DNA from: Lentzea sp. NEAU-D7
Lineage (GTDB): Bacteria; Actinomycetota; Actinomycetes; Mycobacteriales; Pseudonocardiaceae
Assembly: GCF_026242055.1 (NCBI RefSeq)
Contig: NZ_JAPJDL010000004.1
Span: forward strand, 186,001 to 250,000
Length of the DNA stretch: 64,000 bases
Direction of reading: 5' to 3'
Shown here: positions 33,971 to 41,435 of the stretch, one piece after another
How positions within the stretch are numbered: position 1 is the stretch's first letter
Layout: each line of letters begins with the position of its first letter
Notes under the pieces: generated by a model
Told to the model about the DNA's origin: nothing
The model's input: only the letters and a program-made list of their open reading frames with translations
Database searches by the model: none
Position numbers and translations under genes: made by a program

Positions 33971-35467
33971 TCATCCATGCTCGTCACTGCCCTGTGGATC
34001 AGGGCTGAAGAACCCGCCTCGAACCGGCTTGCCCGCTGCGCCGAGCTCGTTCGGCTTCTTCGGAACCGGCGCGCCGGCGTAGGGCAGACCGGTCCTGCCG
34101 AGCGACTGGTGCAGTTCCAGGAATGCGCCGTGCGGCTGGCGTTTGACGATGCCGGTCTCAATGCCGTGCTCGAGCGTCTCGCGGTCACGCCGCTGAAGGC
34201 CCAGGCAGATGCGGTAGGTCAGGTAGTAGGCGAGTGGGGGGAGCAGGACCACCCCGAGCCTGCCCCACCAGACCGCCGTGTTCAACGAAACGTCGAACAC
34301 GAAGGCGATGATGTCGTTCGCGCCGGACAAGAGCAGAACAACGAAGAACGTGATCGCCATCATTCCCAGGCTGGTCCGCATCGCGGCGTCACGAGGCCTC
34401 TGTACAAGGTTGTGGTGCGCACGGTCGCCGGTGAGCCGCCGTTCGACCCACGGGTAGAGGGCCGCCGTACCGAGCACGAGAACAGGTAGCACCACGGTCG
34501 GGAAAACGACTGCGGGAATCCGGTAGTTCCACAGTGGTATCTCCCAGGCCGGCCAGATGCGAGCCGCACCGTCAAGCCAGATCAGGTACCAGTCGGGCTG
34601 TGATCCAGCGGAGACCTGTGTCGGGTCGTAGGGGCCGTAGTTCCACACGGGGTTGATTTGCAGTAGGCCACCCATCGCAGCCAGAACGCCGACCACGCCG
34701 GTGAACAAGGCACCGCTCTTGGCGGCGAACACCGGCACGATGCGTACGCCGACGACGTTGTTCTCCCGACGGCCGACGCCGGGGAACTGGGTGTGCTTCT
34801 GGTACCACACGAGGGCGAGGTGCACGGCGACGAGCGCGAGAATGATCGCGGGCAGCAGCAGGATGTGGACGGTGTAAAGCCTCGGAATGATGTCATTGCC
34901 AGCGTACTCACCACCGAACACCAGCCAGTGGATCCACGTGCCGATCACCGGGATCGACAGCATGATTCCAGACGCGATGCGCAAGCCTGTGCCAGACAAC
35001 AGGTCATCGGGCAGCGAGTAGCCAGCGAAACCCTCGGCGATGCTCACCGTGAACAGGCCGATTCCGATCACCCAGTTCATCTCGCGTGGCCGGCGGAACG
35101 CCCCGGTGAAGAAAATCCGGAGCATGTGCACGACGATCGCGGCGACGAAGACCAGCGCGGCCCAGTGGTGCACTTGACGCAGGAACAGCCCGGCACGTAC
35201 CTCGAACGAGATCTGCAACGTCGACTCGTAGGCGCGCGACATTTCGATGCCTCGCAGGTTGGCATAGCTGCCGTCGTAGACGACTTCCTCCATGGAGGGG
35301 TCGAAGAAGAGTGCGAGATAGGTGCCGGTGAGTAGCAGCACGACCAGGCTGTAGAGCGCGATCTCGCCGAGGAGGAACGACCAGTGCGTCGGGAACACCT
35401 TGTTGAGCTGTCGCCGCAGACCTGCGGCCAGGGGCAGGCGGCGGTCCGTCCAGTCGAACGCGTTCAC
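33971..35467 (-). CDS. qcrB: cytochrome bc1 complex cytochrome b subunit
   Basis: This 498-residue protein has eight or nine helices. Four haem-ligating histidines are visible in two pairs: [20 protein letters not shown] and [17 protein letters not shown]. The Qo-site region appears as [17 protein letters not shown] (PDWY is the actinobacterial form of PEWY). It oxidises menaquinol and passes electrons to QcrA and QcrC. GTG 35467 overlaps the qcrA stop (GTGA) and has GGGAG eight bases upstream. No qcrC lies beside it, which is unusual. The tail ([18 protein letters not shown]) is typical of actinobacterial QcrB. Confidence 0.94.
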   Translation of the reverse strand: MNAFDWTDRRLPLAAGLRRQLNKVFPTHWSFLLGEIALYSLVVLLLTGTYLALFFDPSMEEVVYDGSYANLRGIEMSRAYESTLQISFEVRAGLFLRQVHHWAALVFVAAIVVHMLRIFFTGAFRRPREMNWVIGIGLFTVSIAEGFAGYSLPDDLLSGTGLRIASGIMLSIPVIGTWIHWLVFGGEYAGNDIIPRLYTVHILLLPAIILALVAVHLALVWYQKHTQFPGVGRRENNVVGVRIVPVFAAKSGALFTGVVGVLAAMGGLLQINPVWNYGPYDPTQVSAGSQPDWYLIWLDGAARIWPAWEIPLWNYRIPAVVFPTVVLPVLVLGTAALYPWVERRLTGDRAHHNLVQRPRDAAMRTSLGMMAITFFVVLLLSGANDIIAFVFDVSLNTAVWWGRLGVVLLPPLAYYLTYRICLGLQRRDRETLEHGIETGIVKRQPHGAFLELHQSLGRTGLPYAGAPVPKKPNELGAAGKPVRGGFFSPDPQGSDEHG

Positions 35468-36573
35468 GGCTCCAACTCCCAGAATCCAGGTCCCACCGGT
35501 GCTGTGAAGTCGCCGCGTGCCACGAAGTAGCCGTCGTCGTCGACATCGATCGGCAGCTGCGGCAGCGCGCGCACAGCTGGACCGAAGACCGGTTCGGCAT
35601 GCTTTCCGAGGTCGAACTGCGACTGGTGGCACGGGCACAGCAGAAGGTCGATCTGCTGTTCGAACAGCGAGACAGGACAACCAAGGTGCGTGCAGATGCG
35701 GGAATAGGCGTAGTAGTCGTCGAAGTTCATGCCGCGCCGGTCCGGCCGTCGCTCGACCACGACGTCAGGGCGCAGCCGGAACAGCATCGCCGGGCTGTCC
35801 GCCCGATGCATCGCCTCCGCCAGCAGTTCCGGATGGCCGCGCTCGCTCTCACGGAACGGCACGACCGGCATCATGGATCCCGCCTCGAGTTCTCCTGGCC
35901 GGACGAGCACGATCGTGTGAGGGTCATCGCCGACCGCGCGCAGGTACACCTTCTCGCCGTTGTGCGAGCGCCAAGGGGTGCGCCACAACGTGTCCTCGCC
36001 GCGGCCGGAGTCCCACGGGTCGCGCACGAAGCCCCCGAGTGCCACCACACCCGCGCCTGCGCCGAGTACCGCGGCACCCAGCCCGGCCGTCCGTCGGAAC
36101 AACGAACGCCTGGCGACCCCGGAACGTTCGGCAGCATCGGTCACGGTGGCCACCAGCGTGTTGCGGGAGGTGTCCGTGGATCCCTCGCCGCCGTGGTCGT
36201 GCCGTCGTTGCACCGACTGCTCGTGTGGCAGAAACCGTTTGATGTGGACGATCAGAGCGACGGTGAACCCCAGCACCGTCAGCCCGGACGTTAGTCCGAG
36301 CATCGGTGTGTAGAGCTGGTGAAGAGCCGAGCCAGGTTGCTGTGGAGGTACGTACCTCCACGGCCAGAACAGGTAGACCGCGACCAACGCGAGTCCAGAG
36401 ATGATCGAGATTCCCATCCACGTCAGCACGTGCCTGCGGGCACGTCGTTCCGCCCTGGTGCCAAGTGTCGGCCAGGGGCCGGCGTATTGGCGGAGCTCGA
36501 CGTCATCTAGTTCCGCGCTGTGCCGCACCAGTTCGTCTCGGCCGGTGGAATCTTTGTCTTGGCTGGGGTGCAC
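35464..36573 (-). CDS. qcrA: Rieske iron-sulfur subunit of cytochrome bc1 complex
   Basis: The 369-residue protein has three membrane helices (about 60-80, 95-117 and 170-190), as in actinobacterial QcrA, and a C-terminal Rieske domain with [20 protein letters not shown] then PCHQSQFD, giving the two Cys and two His of the 2Fe-2S cluster. Upstream a long hydrophilic N-terminus carries [23 protein letters not shown] 36573 has GGGAG six bases before it. First gene of the qcrAB unit. Two copies of the CAACNTTTGC-type box lie 90-116 bases upstream, divergent from the enolase gene. Confidence 0.93.
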   Translation of the reverse strand: MHPSQDKDSTGRDELVRHSAELDDVELRQYAGPWPTLGTRAERRARRHVLTWMGISIISGLALVAVYLFWPWRYVPPQQPGSALHQLYTPMLGLTSGLTVLGFTVALIVHIKRFLPHEQSVQRRHDHGGEGSTDTSRNTLVATVTDAAERSGVARRSLFRRTAGLGAAVLGAGAGVVALGGFVRDPWDSGRGEDTLWRTPWRSHNGEKVYLRAVGDDPHTIVLVRPGELEAGSMMPVVPFRESERGHPELLAEAMHRADSPAMLFRLRPDVVVERRPDRRGMNFDDYYAYSRICTHLGCPVSLFEQQIDLLLCPCHQSQFDLGKHAEPVFGPAVRALPQLPIDVDDDGYFVARGDFTAPVGPGFWELEP

Positions 36574-36662
36574 TTCAGTCTCCCGTCGGCAGCTGCGTCG
36601 CGAGTGCAGCTGGCGTTCCCCATATCCGGCGGAGAAAACTAAGGCGAAGGAGCGTGTAAGGG

Positions 36663-36689
36663 GCAAATGTTGTTGAGTCGCAATGTTGC
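36663..36689 (-). promoter_or_regulatory. two GCAA-TTGC boxes in the qcrA/enolase divergent region
   Basis: GCAAATGTTG (36663-36672) and GCAATGTTGC (36680-36689) are spaced by seven bases. The first begins 90 bases upstream of qcrA. The divergent enolase gene starts 83 bases away on the other side. Confidence 0.45.
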
Positions 36690-36771
36690 TTTCGTTCTGG
36701 TCACAGACAGCTCACGGTGCCTTCGTGGTGGTACTCGCGGTACAAATGCTCACGTGATCGGAGTAAGACAA

Positions 36772-37887
36772 ATGGCTGCCATCACAGACGTGTCCGCCGA
36801 CGTCTATCAGATCGAACTCGACGAACCGCACGCGGACGGCACCTTGACATGGCGTCACATCACGGTCGTCATATCAACAGTGCGCGCCGACGGAGTGACG
36901 GGAGTCGGATGGACCTATGGCGCGGGCGGGGCGGCTGATGTGATCCGTGACGTTCTCGCGCCCGCGATCGACGGCATGGACACGATGGACGTGCAGGGCT
37001 GCTGGCAAGCGATGCGCGTAGGTGCGCGCAACGCTCTTGTGCCAGGCCTGGTGATGTCGGCGATCTCCGCGGTGGACATCGCGTTGTGGGATCTGAAGGC
37101 GAAGACGCTCGGGACACCACTGAGTTGGTTGCTGGGCAGGGTGCGCACCGCCGTGCCGGTCTACGGCAGTGGCGGCTTCACCAGCCTCGGCGAGGACGAG
37201 CTGGGGCGTCAGCTCGGCACCTGGGTGCACGAGGATGGCATGTCCAGCGTGAAGATGAAGATCGGCGGCACCACCGACGAACGCGACGTTCGGCGAATGA
37301 ACCTCGCACGTCAGGCGATCGGCTCTGGTGCTCAGCTGTTCGTCGACGCCAACGGCGCTTATACCGCCAAACAAGCGGTCCGGATCGCGGATCGAGCAGC
37401 GGAGGCAGACGTCACTTGGCTCGAAGAGCCGGTGTCGTCGAACGACCTGACAGGGCTGGCGATGGTGCGCAATGCCGTCCAAGCCGACGTGGCGGCGGGG
37501 GAGTACGGCACCTCTGAAGGCTACTTCCGGGAGATGTGCCAGGCGGGCGCGGTGGACTGCCTGCAGGTTGATGTCACGCGCTGCGGCGGTATCACCGGAT
37601 TTCTCCGCGCCGCGGCGATCGCGGGCTCGTTCGAACTGGAGATCAGTTCGCACACCGCACCGCAACTGCATGCCGCGGTCAGCTGCGCGGTCCCGAACAT
37701 CCGGCACATCGAGTGGTTCAGCGATCACGTCAGGGCCGACGAAATCCTGTTCGCCGGGTGTGTTCGTCCTGATGACGGGTTTCTCACACCGCAGACCGAG
37801 CTATCTGGACATGGACTTGCCGTCCGCGACGCCACGGACCACCGGGTGCAGTTCCCAACATGGTCGGCCACGTCTCGCTCGCTCTGA
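36772..37887 (+). CDS. enolase superfamily (mandelate racemase/muconate lactonising) protein, altered C-terminus
   Basis: The 371-residue protein has a capping domain followed by a barrel with the expected residues: SVKMKIGG (KxK base), VDANGAY (first metal Asp), TWLEEPVSS (second metal Glu), AAGEYGTSEGYF (third metal Glu) and ISSHTAPQLH (His on the last strands). This points to a Mg-dependent acid-sugar dehydratase or racemase of the mandelate racemase subgroup; the substrate cannot be read. The final residues (FPTWSATSRSL) are translated from DNA of the adjacent POT fragment in another frame, so the natural C-terminus has been replaced. ATG 36772 has GGAG eight bases upstream. Confidence 0.85.
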   Translation: MAAITDVSADVYQIELDEPHADGTLTWRHITVVISTVRADGVTGVGWTYGAGGAADVIRDVLAPAIDGMDTMDVQGCWQAMRVGARNALVPGLVMSAISAVDIALWDLKAKTLGTPLSWLLGRVRTAVPVYGSGGFTSLGEDELGRQLGTWVHEDGMSSVKMKIGGTTDERDVRRMNLARQAIGSGAQLFVDANGAYTAKQAVRIADRAAEADVTWLEEPVSSNDLTGLAMVRNAVQADVAAGEYGTSEGYFREMCQAGAVDCLQVDVTRCGGITGFLRAAAIAGSFELEISSHTAPQLHAAVSCAVPNIRHIEWFSDHVRADEILFAGCVRPDDGFLTPQTELSGHGLAVRDATDHRVQFPTWSATSRSL

Positions 37888-38222
37888 TCCCGGGTTCGGC
37901 CGGTGTTGGTCTGGGCCTCTGCGCCGTGGGACGGGGGAGGGGTGGGTTGAAGGCCAATGCCACCACCAGTTCACCGTCGTTGTCCTCTACCGTTGATCAG
38001 CGGCTCGACCGCACGCTCTTCGGCTGGGAGATGCCGGTAGTGTGGACCGACCCGATCAATGCGATCTTCATCATCCTGCTGGCAGGAGCATTCGCGAGCT
38101 GCTGCAGCGTCGACGACGAGGCGGTGTACTTCAGTGTGGTCGGCGGCGCGGCAGTCGCGTTCGGAGTGCTGCTCGTCCTGGCCAGTCCGTTCATCCACAA
38201 GCTGATGAGCGGCGTGCGCTGA
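37860..38222 (+). pseudogene. collapsed POT transporter fragment
   Basis: A 120-codon open frame consists of three separate pieces of a POT transporter joined in frame. MVGHVSLALIPGSAGVGLGL with GGLKANAT equals helices 3-4; then a piece with VDQRLDRTLFGWEMPVVW and AIFIILLAGAFA equals the middle; then CSVDDEAVYFSVVGGAAVAF to KLMSGVR is the true end. The same segments occur in the intact gene at 24093-25547 (DQRLDRSLFGWQMPVAW, YSVDNEATYFAIVGG). Two internal deletions removed over 300 codons yet preserved the frame. It cannot form a working carrier. It overlaps the enolase 3-prime end by 28 bases. Confidence 0.82.
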
Positions 38223-38225
38223 GGC

Positions 38226-38978
38226 TCAGGTCTGGGGAACGTTGCCTGTCAGCGCCAGCAGCAAACCCAAGGCGGGCAGCAGGTTGTTCACCTGATGAGC
38301 GACTATCGCTCCGATCAGGCTGCCGGTGAACATTCTGGCCAGTCCGACCGGAATCGACAGCACGAGCAGTAGCGGGGTGCGCAGCAGTTCCAAATGCGCC
38401 AAGGAGAAGAGAACACTTGTCACCGCGAACACGACCCACCGGTTGAGCCGCCAGTGCTCCAATGAGCGCCACAACGCACCCCGGAACAGCACCTCCTCGG
38501 CTGCGGGAGCGACGAGCCACACCACCAGGAACACGGTCACGGCCGCAGCTGTGGGCATCTGCCGGTCGGCGAACGCCTCACCAACCGCTGACGTGGCCTG
38601 ATCGCCGCCGACCCAGTTCGCCCACACGATGGCGGCGGGAATGGTGACCAGCAGTCCGGCGAGCCCGATCGCCGCACCGAGACCAGCCGAACGCAGCCCG
38701 GACCGGACCGCGAGCTCGCGGCGCGACCGGCCTGTTCGCGGTCCTGCTCCGAACAGCGACGTGCACGCGATCGCGACCAGCGCACCACCCACAGGAGGCA
38801 CGATCAGCAACACGAGCAGGCCGCTGTCGGGCAGCTGTCCTTCCTCGACGGTCGCCGGGTCGGCCGGCGCGTACCAGATCAGCGTGACCACCGACAGCGC
38901 CAGGAACGCCACCTCGGCGGCGACGAAGACGATGAGCATGCGCAGGCCCGCCATGAACCCACCCAGCTGTTCGTGCAC
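38226..38978 (-). CDS. CPBP family intramembrane metalloprotease
   Basis: This 250-residue protein has about seven helices and the CPBP/Abi motifs: motif 1 AAEEVLFRGALWRSLEHW (EExxxR), motif 2 LFSLAHL and motif 3 AIVAHQVNNLLPA, all with the putative catalytic Glu and His residues. Relatives cleave prenylated or membrane proteins; bacterial members are linked to bacteriocin self-immunity and stress. GGGAGG lies five bases before GTG 38978. It lies ten bases after the Usp stop on the same strand, so it is the third gene of the leftward A-type-protein/Usp/CPBP operon. Confidence 0.88.
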   Translation of the reverse strand: MHEQLGGFMAGLRMLIVFVAAEVAFLALSVVTLIWYAPADPATVEEGQLPDSGLLVLLIVPPVGGALVAIACTSLFGAGPRTGRSRRELAVRSGLRSAGLGAAIGLAGLLVTIPAAIVWANWVGGDQATSAVGEAFADRQMPTAAAVTVFLVVWLVAPAAEEVLFRGALWRSLEHWRLNRWVVFAVTSVLFSLAHLELLRTPLLLVLSIPVGLARMFTGSLIGAIVAHQVNNLLPALGLLLALTGNVPQT

Positions 38979-38988
38979 CCTTACCTCC

Positions 38989-39765
38989 CTACTCGCTCAG
39001 CAAGGCATGGGGTACCACGGCGACGGGACAGGATGCGTGGTTGAGCGCGGTACGGCTGACCGAGCCGAACAGAGCGCGATGCACGGCACCGTCGCCGTGG
39101 TCGCTCACCACGAGGAGCTGGGCATCTTCGGACTGCTCCAGCAGGATCCTGGCGTCGTCGCGCACAGGACGTAATTCGCATGCGTAACGCTTCGCGTAGC
39201 CGGCGGCGAATCGCACGGCGGGCATGCTGTCAGGCGAGTCGTCCACTCCGACGATCACCGGACCGCTGCGGCCCACCGGGCCACCGCGGACTGCGACAAC
39301 AGGGCGGTCCGCGTCGTGCACCAAGGTCGTGACGGTGGAGCCGATCAACGCGCGAGGCAACGCCCACTGGCCGGACATCCCGACTACCAGCAGCTCGGCG
39401 TCCACGGTCCGTGCTGCCTCGATCAAGGCGGGAGCCGCCCGGCCGCCCACGACTTTGACGTCGACCTCAAGTCCCGGCTCAAGCCGTCGGCACTCCTCAG
39501 CGGCGACGGCGACATCCTCTTCTGCCTGCCGTATGAGCGACGTGTCATCGAACACCGCCGCAGCACCCCATCCGGGTGCCGCCACCGCGCCCCACGCACT
39601 CGTGACCGACGTCAGATGCGCATGCACGAGCAGCAGCGGACAGCATCGGTGGGCGGCTTCGTCCGCCGCCCACCTGACCGCTTCCCACGCGGTGTCGGAG
39701 CCGTCGAAGCCGACGACCACACCACCTCGGTGGCCGACCTCGACGAACGGATTCGCCGCAGACAT
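38989..39765 (-). CDS. tandem universal stress protein with truncated second domain
   Basis: The 258-residue product has a complete first Usp domain (about 12-160: VVVGFDGSDTAWEAVRWAAD, ending LLVVGMSGQWALPRALIGST) and a second one that starts normally (VIVGVDDSPDSMPAVRFAAG) but jumps after YACELRPV straight to DDARILLEQSEDAQLLVVSD. About 50 residues, strands 2-3 and the helix between, are missing relative to the products at 19213 and 59537. The final DHGDGAVHRALFGSVS keeps a partial nucleotide loop, with Asp for the first Gly. ATG 39765 follows GAGG by eight bases, ten bases after the A-type-like gene. Confidence 0.85.
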   Translation of the reverse strand: MSAANPFVEVGHRGGVVVGFDGSDTAWEAVRWAADEAAHRCCPLLLVHAHLTSVTSAWGAVAAPGWGAAAVFDDTSLIRQAEEDVAVAAEECRRLEPGLEVDVKVVGGRAAPALIEAARTVDAELLVVGMSGQWALPRALIGSTVTTLVHDADRPVVAVRGGPVGRSGPVIVGVDDSPDSMPAVRFAAGYAKRYACELRPVRDDARILLEQSEDAQLLVVSDHGDGAVHRALFGSVSRTALNHASCPVAVVPHALLSE

Positions 39766-39775
39766 GTCCGCCGCC

Positions 39776-40069
39776 TCAGGACTTGCGGTGAACGGCGAAG
39801 TGGAACTTGCCGCAATCGTCGCCCTGGACATCGAGCACCTGATCGCTGAGGCAGCGAGCGGCGATGTGGTCGAGGAACACACGCGAGCCCGCAGCTCCGG
39901 CCACGACCTGGTCACCATCCACCGGCTCGTCGGCGACCACCAGCGCGAAGCTGGCGCCCGTGGCGGGCTTCCTGGTGAGCGAGATTCTCAGCCCGCCCTG
40001 TGCGCCGTGGCAGGCGACGGAGGCGATGGTGTTGATCGCTTGGCTGGCTCGCTGGCTGACGTCGAGCAT
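39776..40069 (-). CDS. A-type (IscA/HesB-like) fold protein without cluster motif
   Basis: The 97-residue protein starts MLDVSQRASQAINTIASVAC and continues GGLRISL, FALVVADEPVDGDQVVAGAAG and a SRVFLD strand, the layout of HesB/IscA proteins of actinobacterial stress loci. The canonical Cys-x(n)-Cys-Gly-Cys ligands are absent; three scattered cysteines occur. It may have kept the fold for another role. AGGAG lies five bases before ATG 40069. It leads the operon with Usp and CPBP genes. The GCAAATGTTGC box lies 86 bases upstream. The paralogue at 58037 has no cysteine at all. Confidence 0.8.
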   Translation of the reverse strand: MLDVSQRASQAINTIASVACHGAQGGLRISLTRKPATGASFALVVADEPVDGDQVVAGAAGSRVFLDHIAARCLSDQVLDVQGDDCGKFHFAVHRKS

Positions 40070-40154
40070 TGCGGCTCCTGGTGACGGCTTCGTGCTGACG
40101 AGTCCACCGTAAGGACCGGACGCGTCGGCTGCACGGACGCGATGTACGGATAGC

Positions 40155-40165
40155 GCAAATGTTGC
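40155..40165 (-). promoter_or_regulatory. GCAAATGTTGC box before A-type/Usp operon
   Basis: An exact copy of the palindromic motif (GCAA-ATG-TTGC), 86 bases upstream of the ATG at 40069 and reading CAACATTTGC in the direction of transcription. Confidence 0.5.
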
Positions 40166-40280
40166 ACAGACGAAAGGTAACGCTCTCTGCGGATCGGTTC
40201 GATTGTGTGTGCCGATCGTGTACGGCACATTCGAGACAGTTGGCAGGATTAGGCTGGGCTGTCAGCCGTTTCCGACACGC

Positions 40281-40458
40281 GTTGCACGCCATCGGCCGGG
40301 CCCAGTGAGGCCACCGGTCTCTTCCAGCGGGTTCTGCACCTTGCAGCGACGTCGGACTATTCCGCGAGGAGTGCGACGTCAACGCCGGTCGCCAGGTGGG
40401 CAAAGCACCATAGGCGTTCAGCCTGGTCGGTCTCATCGCACCCACCCGCACGCTGTCG
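40281..40458 (+). pseudogene. C-terminal fragment of a GH15 gene
   Basis: In the plus strand, pieces match the end of the intact GH15 protein. LHAIGRAQ then TGA; EATGLFQRVLHLA, as EAEALFRRLLDLR; after a frame change SDVGLFREECDVNAGRQVG, as NDVGLLSEEYDVATGRHLG; then KAP-TAG-AFSLVGLIAPTRTLS, as NTPQAFSLVGLVNTARSLS. Two stops and a frame change show that it is dead. Together with the POT fragment at 37860 it marks a second, decayed copy of the 24-28 kb operon in the same order and orientation. The rest of the 416-bp gap holds the promoter of the A-type gene. Confidence 0.75.
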
Positions 40459-40485
40459 GAGCTCACATCACGACGTCGCAATGAC

Positions 40486-40671
40486 TCAGCGGCGGCTGAT
40501 GGCGAACAGCATCACCGTCATCGGCACCGCTGCCGCGGACAGGGCGATGGCCGCCAGCACGATCCAGGAGACCTGGTAGCGGTTGCCCGCGTAGACGGCG
40601 AATCCGACCAGGAACGCCAGCGGGATCAGCGCGAAGAGCAGACCTGCCCTGATACGAGGTTCGACGTCCAT
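40486..40671 (-). CDS. small two-helix membrane protein
   Basis: The 61-residue product starts MDVEPRIRAGLLFALIPLAF, turns at GNRYQVSW and has a second helix (IVLAAIALSAAAVPMTVMLF) with a short basic end. GGAAGGACAGGACG precedes ATG 40671. It follows the Cys-rich gene by 23 bases on the same strand, so both are probably cotranscribed. Not recognised; its shape resembles the two-helix products at 49 and 41208. Confidence 0.6.
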   Translation of the reverse strand: MDVEPRIRAGLLFALIPLAFLVGFAVYAGNRYQVSWIVLAAIALSAAAVPMTVMLFAISRR

Positions 40672-40694
40672 CGTCCTGTCCTTCCGAGCTGGTC

Positions 40695-41108
40695 TCAGGC
40701 GAGCGCGCCAATCAGATTCCGGCACGCCTGTTCGCACTTGCGGCATGCTTCCGCGCAGACTCGGCAGTGCTCGTGCCGTTCGGCATGTTGAGCACATTCG
40801 TCGCCGCACGACTTGCAGAGCGTCGCGCACGCTTCGAGCACGGCGCGGGTGGCGTTGGCGTCGTAGCCGGTGTGGCGCGACAGGATCCGGCCGGCGGCGG
40901 CGCAGATGTCCGCACAGTCCTCGCAGGTGCGGATGCATTTGCGCAACATCGGCAACTGGTCATCTGCCTCTGACAAGCACGCGTCCGCACAGGCCGTGCA
41001 TGCCTGGGCACAGGCGATGCATTCCTCGATGCACCGCACGAGCGCTGACCGGTCCACCTGCCCCAGGTCCGCCGGATAAGTCTCAAGCATTTCGGTTACC
41101 ACGGTCAT
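40695..41108 (-). CDS. Cys-rich four-helix copper-binding-type protein (DUF326)
   Basis: The 137-residue protein has about 19 cysteines in helical CxxC and CxxxC spacing: CIEECIACAQACTACADAC, CIRTCEDCADIC, CATLCKSCGDEC and CRVCAEACRKCEQAC. This is the DUF326 four-helix bundle; characterised Csp proteins store many Cu(I) ions inside the bundle. No Tat or Sec signal is present, so it is a cytosolic form. GGAGG lies 11 bases before ATG 41108; ATG 41117 is closer but spaced too tightly. A copper-buffering role next to oxidase genes is plausible but inferred. Confidence 0.88.
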   Translation of the reverse strand: MTVVTEMLETYPADLGQVDRSALVRCIEECIACAQACTACADACLSEADDQLPMLRKCIRTCEDCADICAAAGRILSRHTGYDANATRAVLEACATLCKSCGDECAQHAERHEHCRVCAEACRKCEQACRNLIGALA

Positions 41109-41207
41109 GTGGTTCATGCCTCCTCACGTCGATTTCGGCTGATTCTTGGGCGAGCGGCCGAGCACGCCCATGGCTGTGATCAAAACCGAGCAGGATCTTT
41201 TCGGCTG

Positions 41208-41429
41208 CTACGAGCGCTCAAATCGGCGTCGGCGTGCGTGTCTGCGCATCCCGGCCACAAGTCCGACCACCAGAGCGACGACAGTGCATGCGACAAGCGC
41301 GATGTATGCCTGGTTCGGTCCGCGCTCCACAGATACCCACAGCAGGCCGAGCAGGAACGCGACGCTGAGCCAGCCTGCCGTCACCTTCGCACCGTAGAGC
41401 GGCTCGTCCTGCTGGTCAGGTGAACTCAT
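41208..41429 (-). CDS. small two-helix membrane protein (RGPN-AYIALV family)
   Basis: The 73-residue product has a hydrophilic start (SSPDQQDEPLYGAK), helix 1 (VTAGWLSVAFLLGLLWVSV), the turn ERGPNQAYIALVACT and helix 2 with a basic tail (RRHARRRRFERS). It is homologous to the 22957 product. GGAGG lies nine bases before ATG 41429. It is six bases downstream of the pyruvate oxidase-like gene, so the two are cotranscribed. The function is unknown. Confidence 0.75.
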   Translation of the reverse strand: MSSPDQQDEPLYGAKVTAGWLSVAFLLGLLWVSVERGPNQAYIALVACTVVALVVGLVAGMRRHARRRRFERS

Positions 41430-41435
41430 GGTTGT

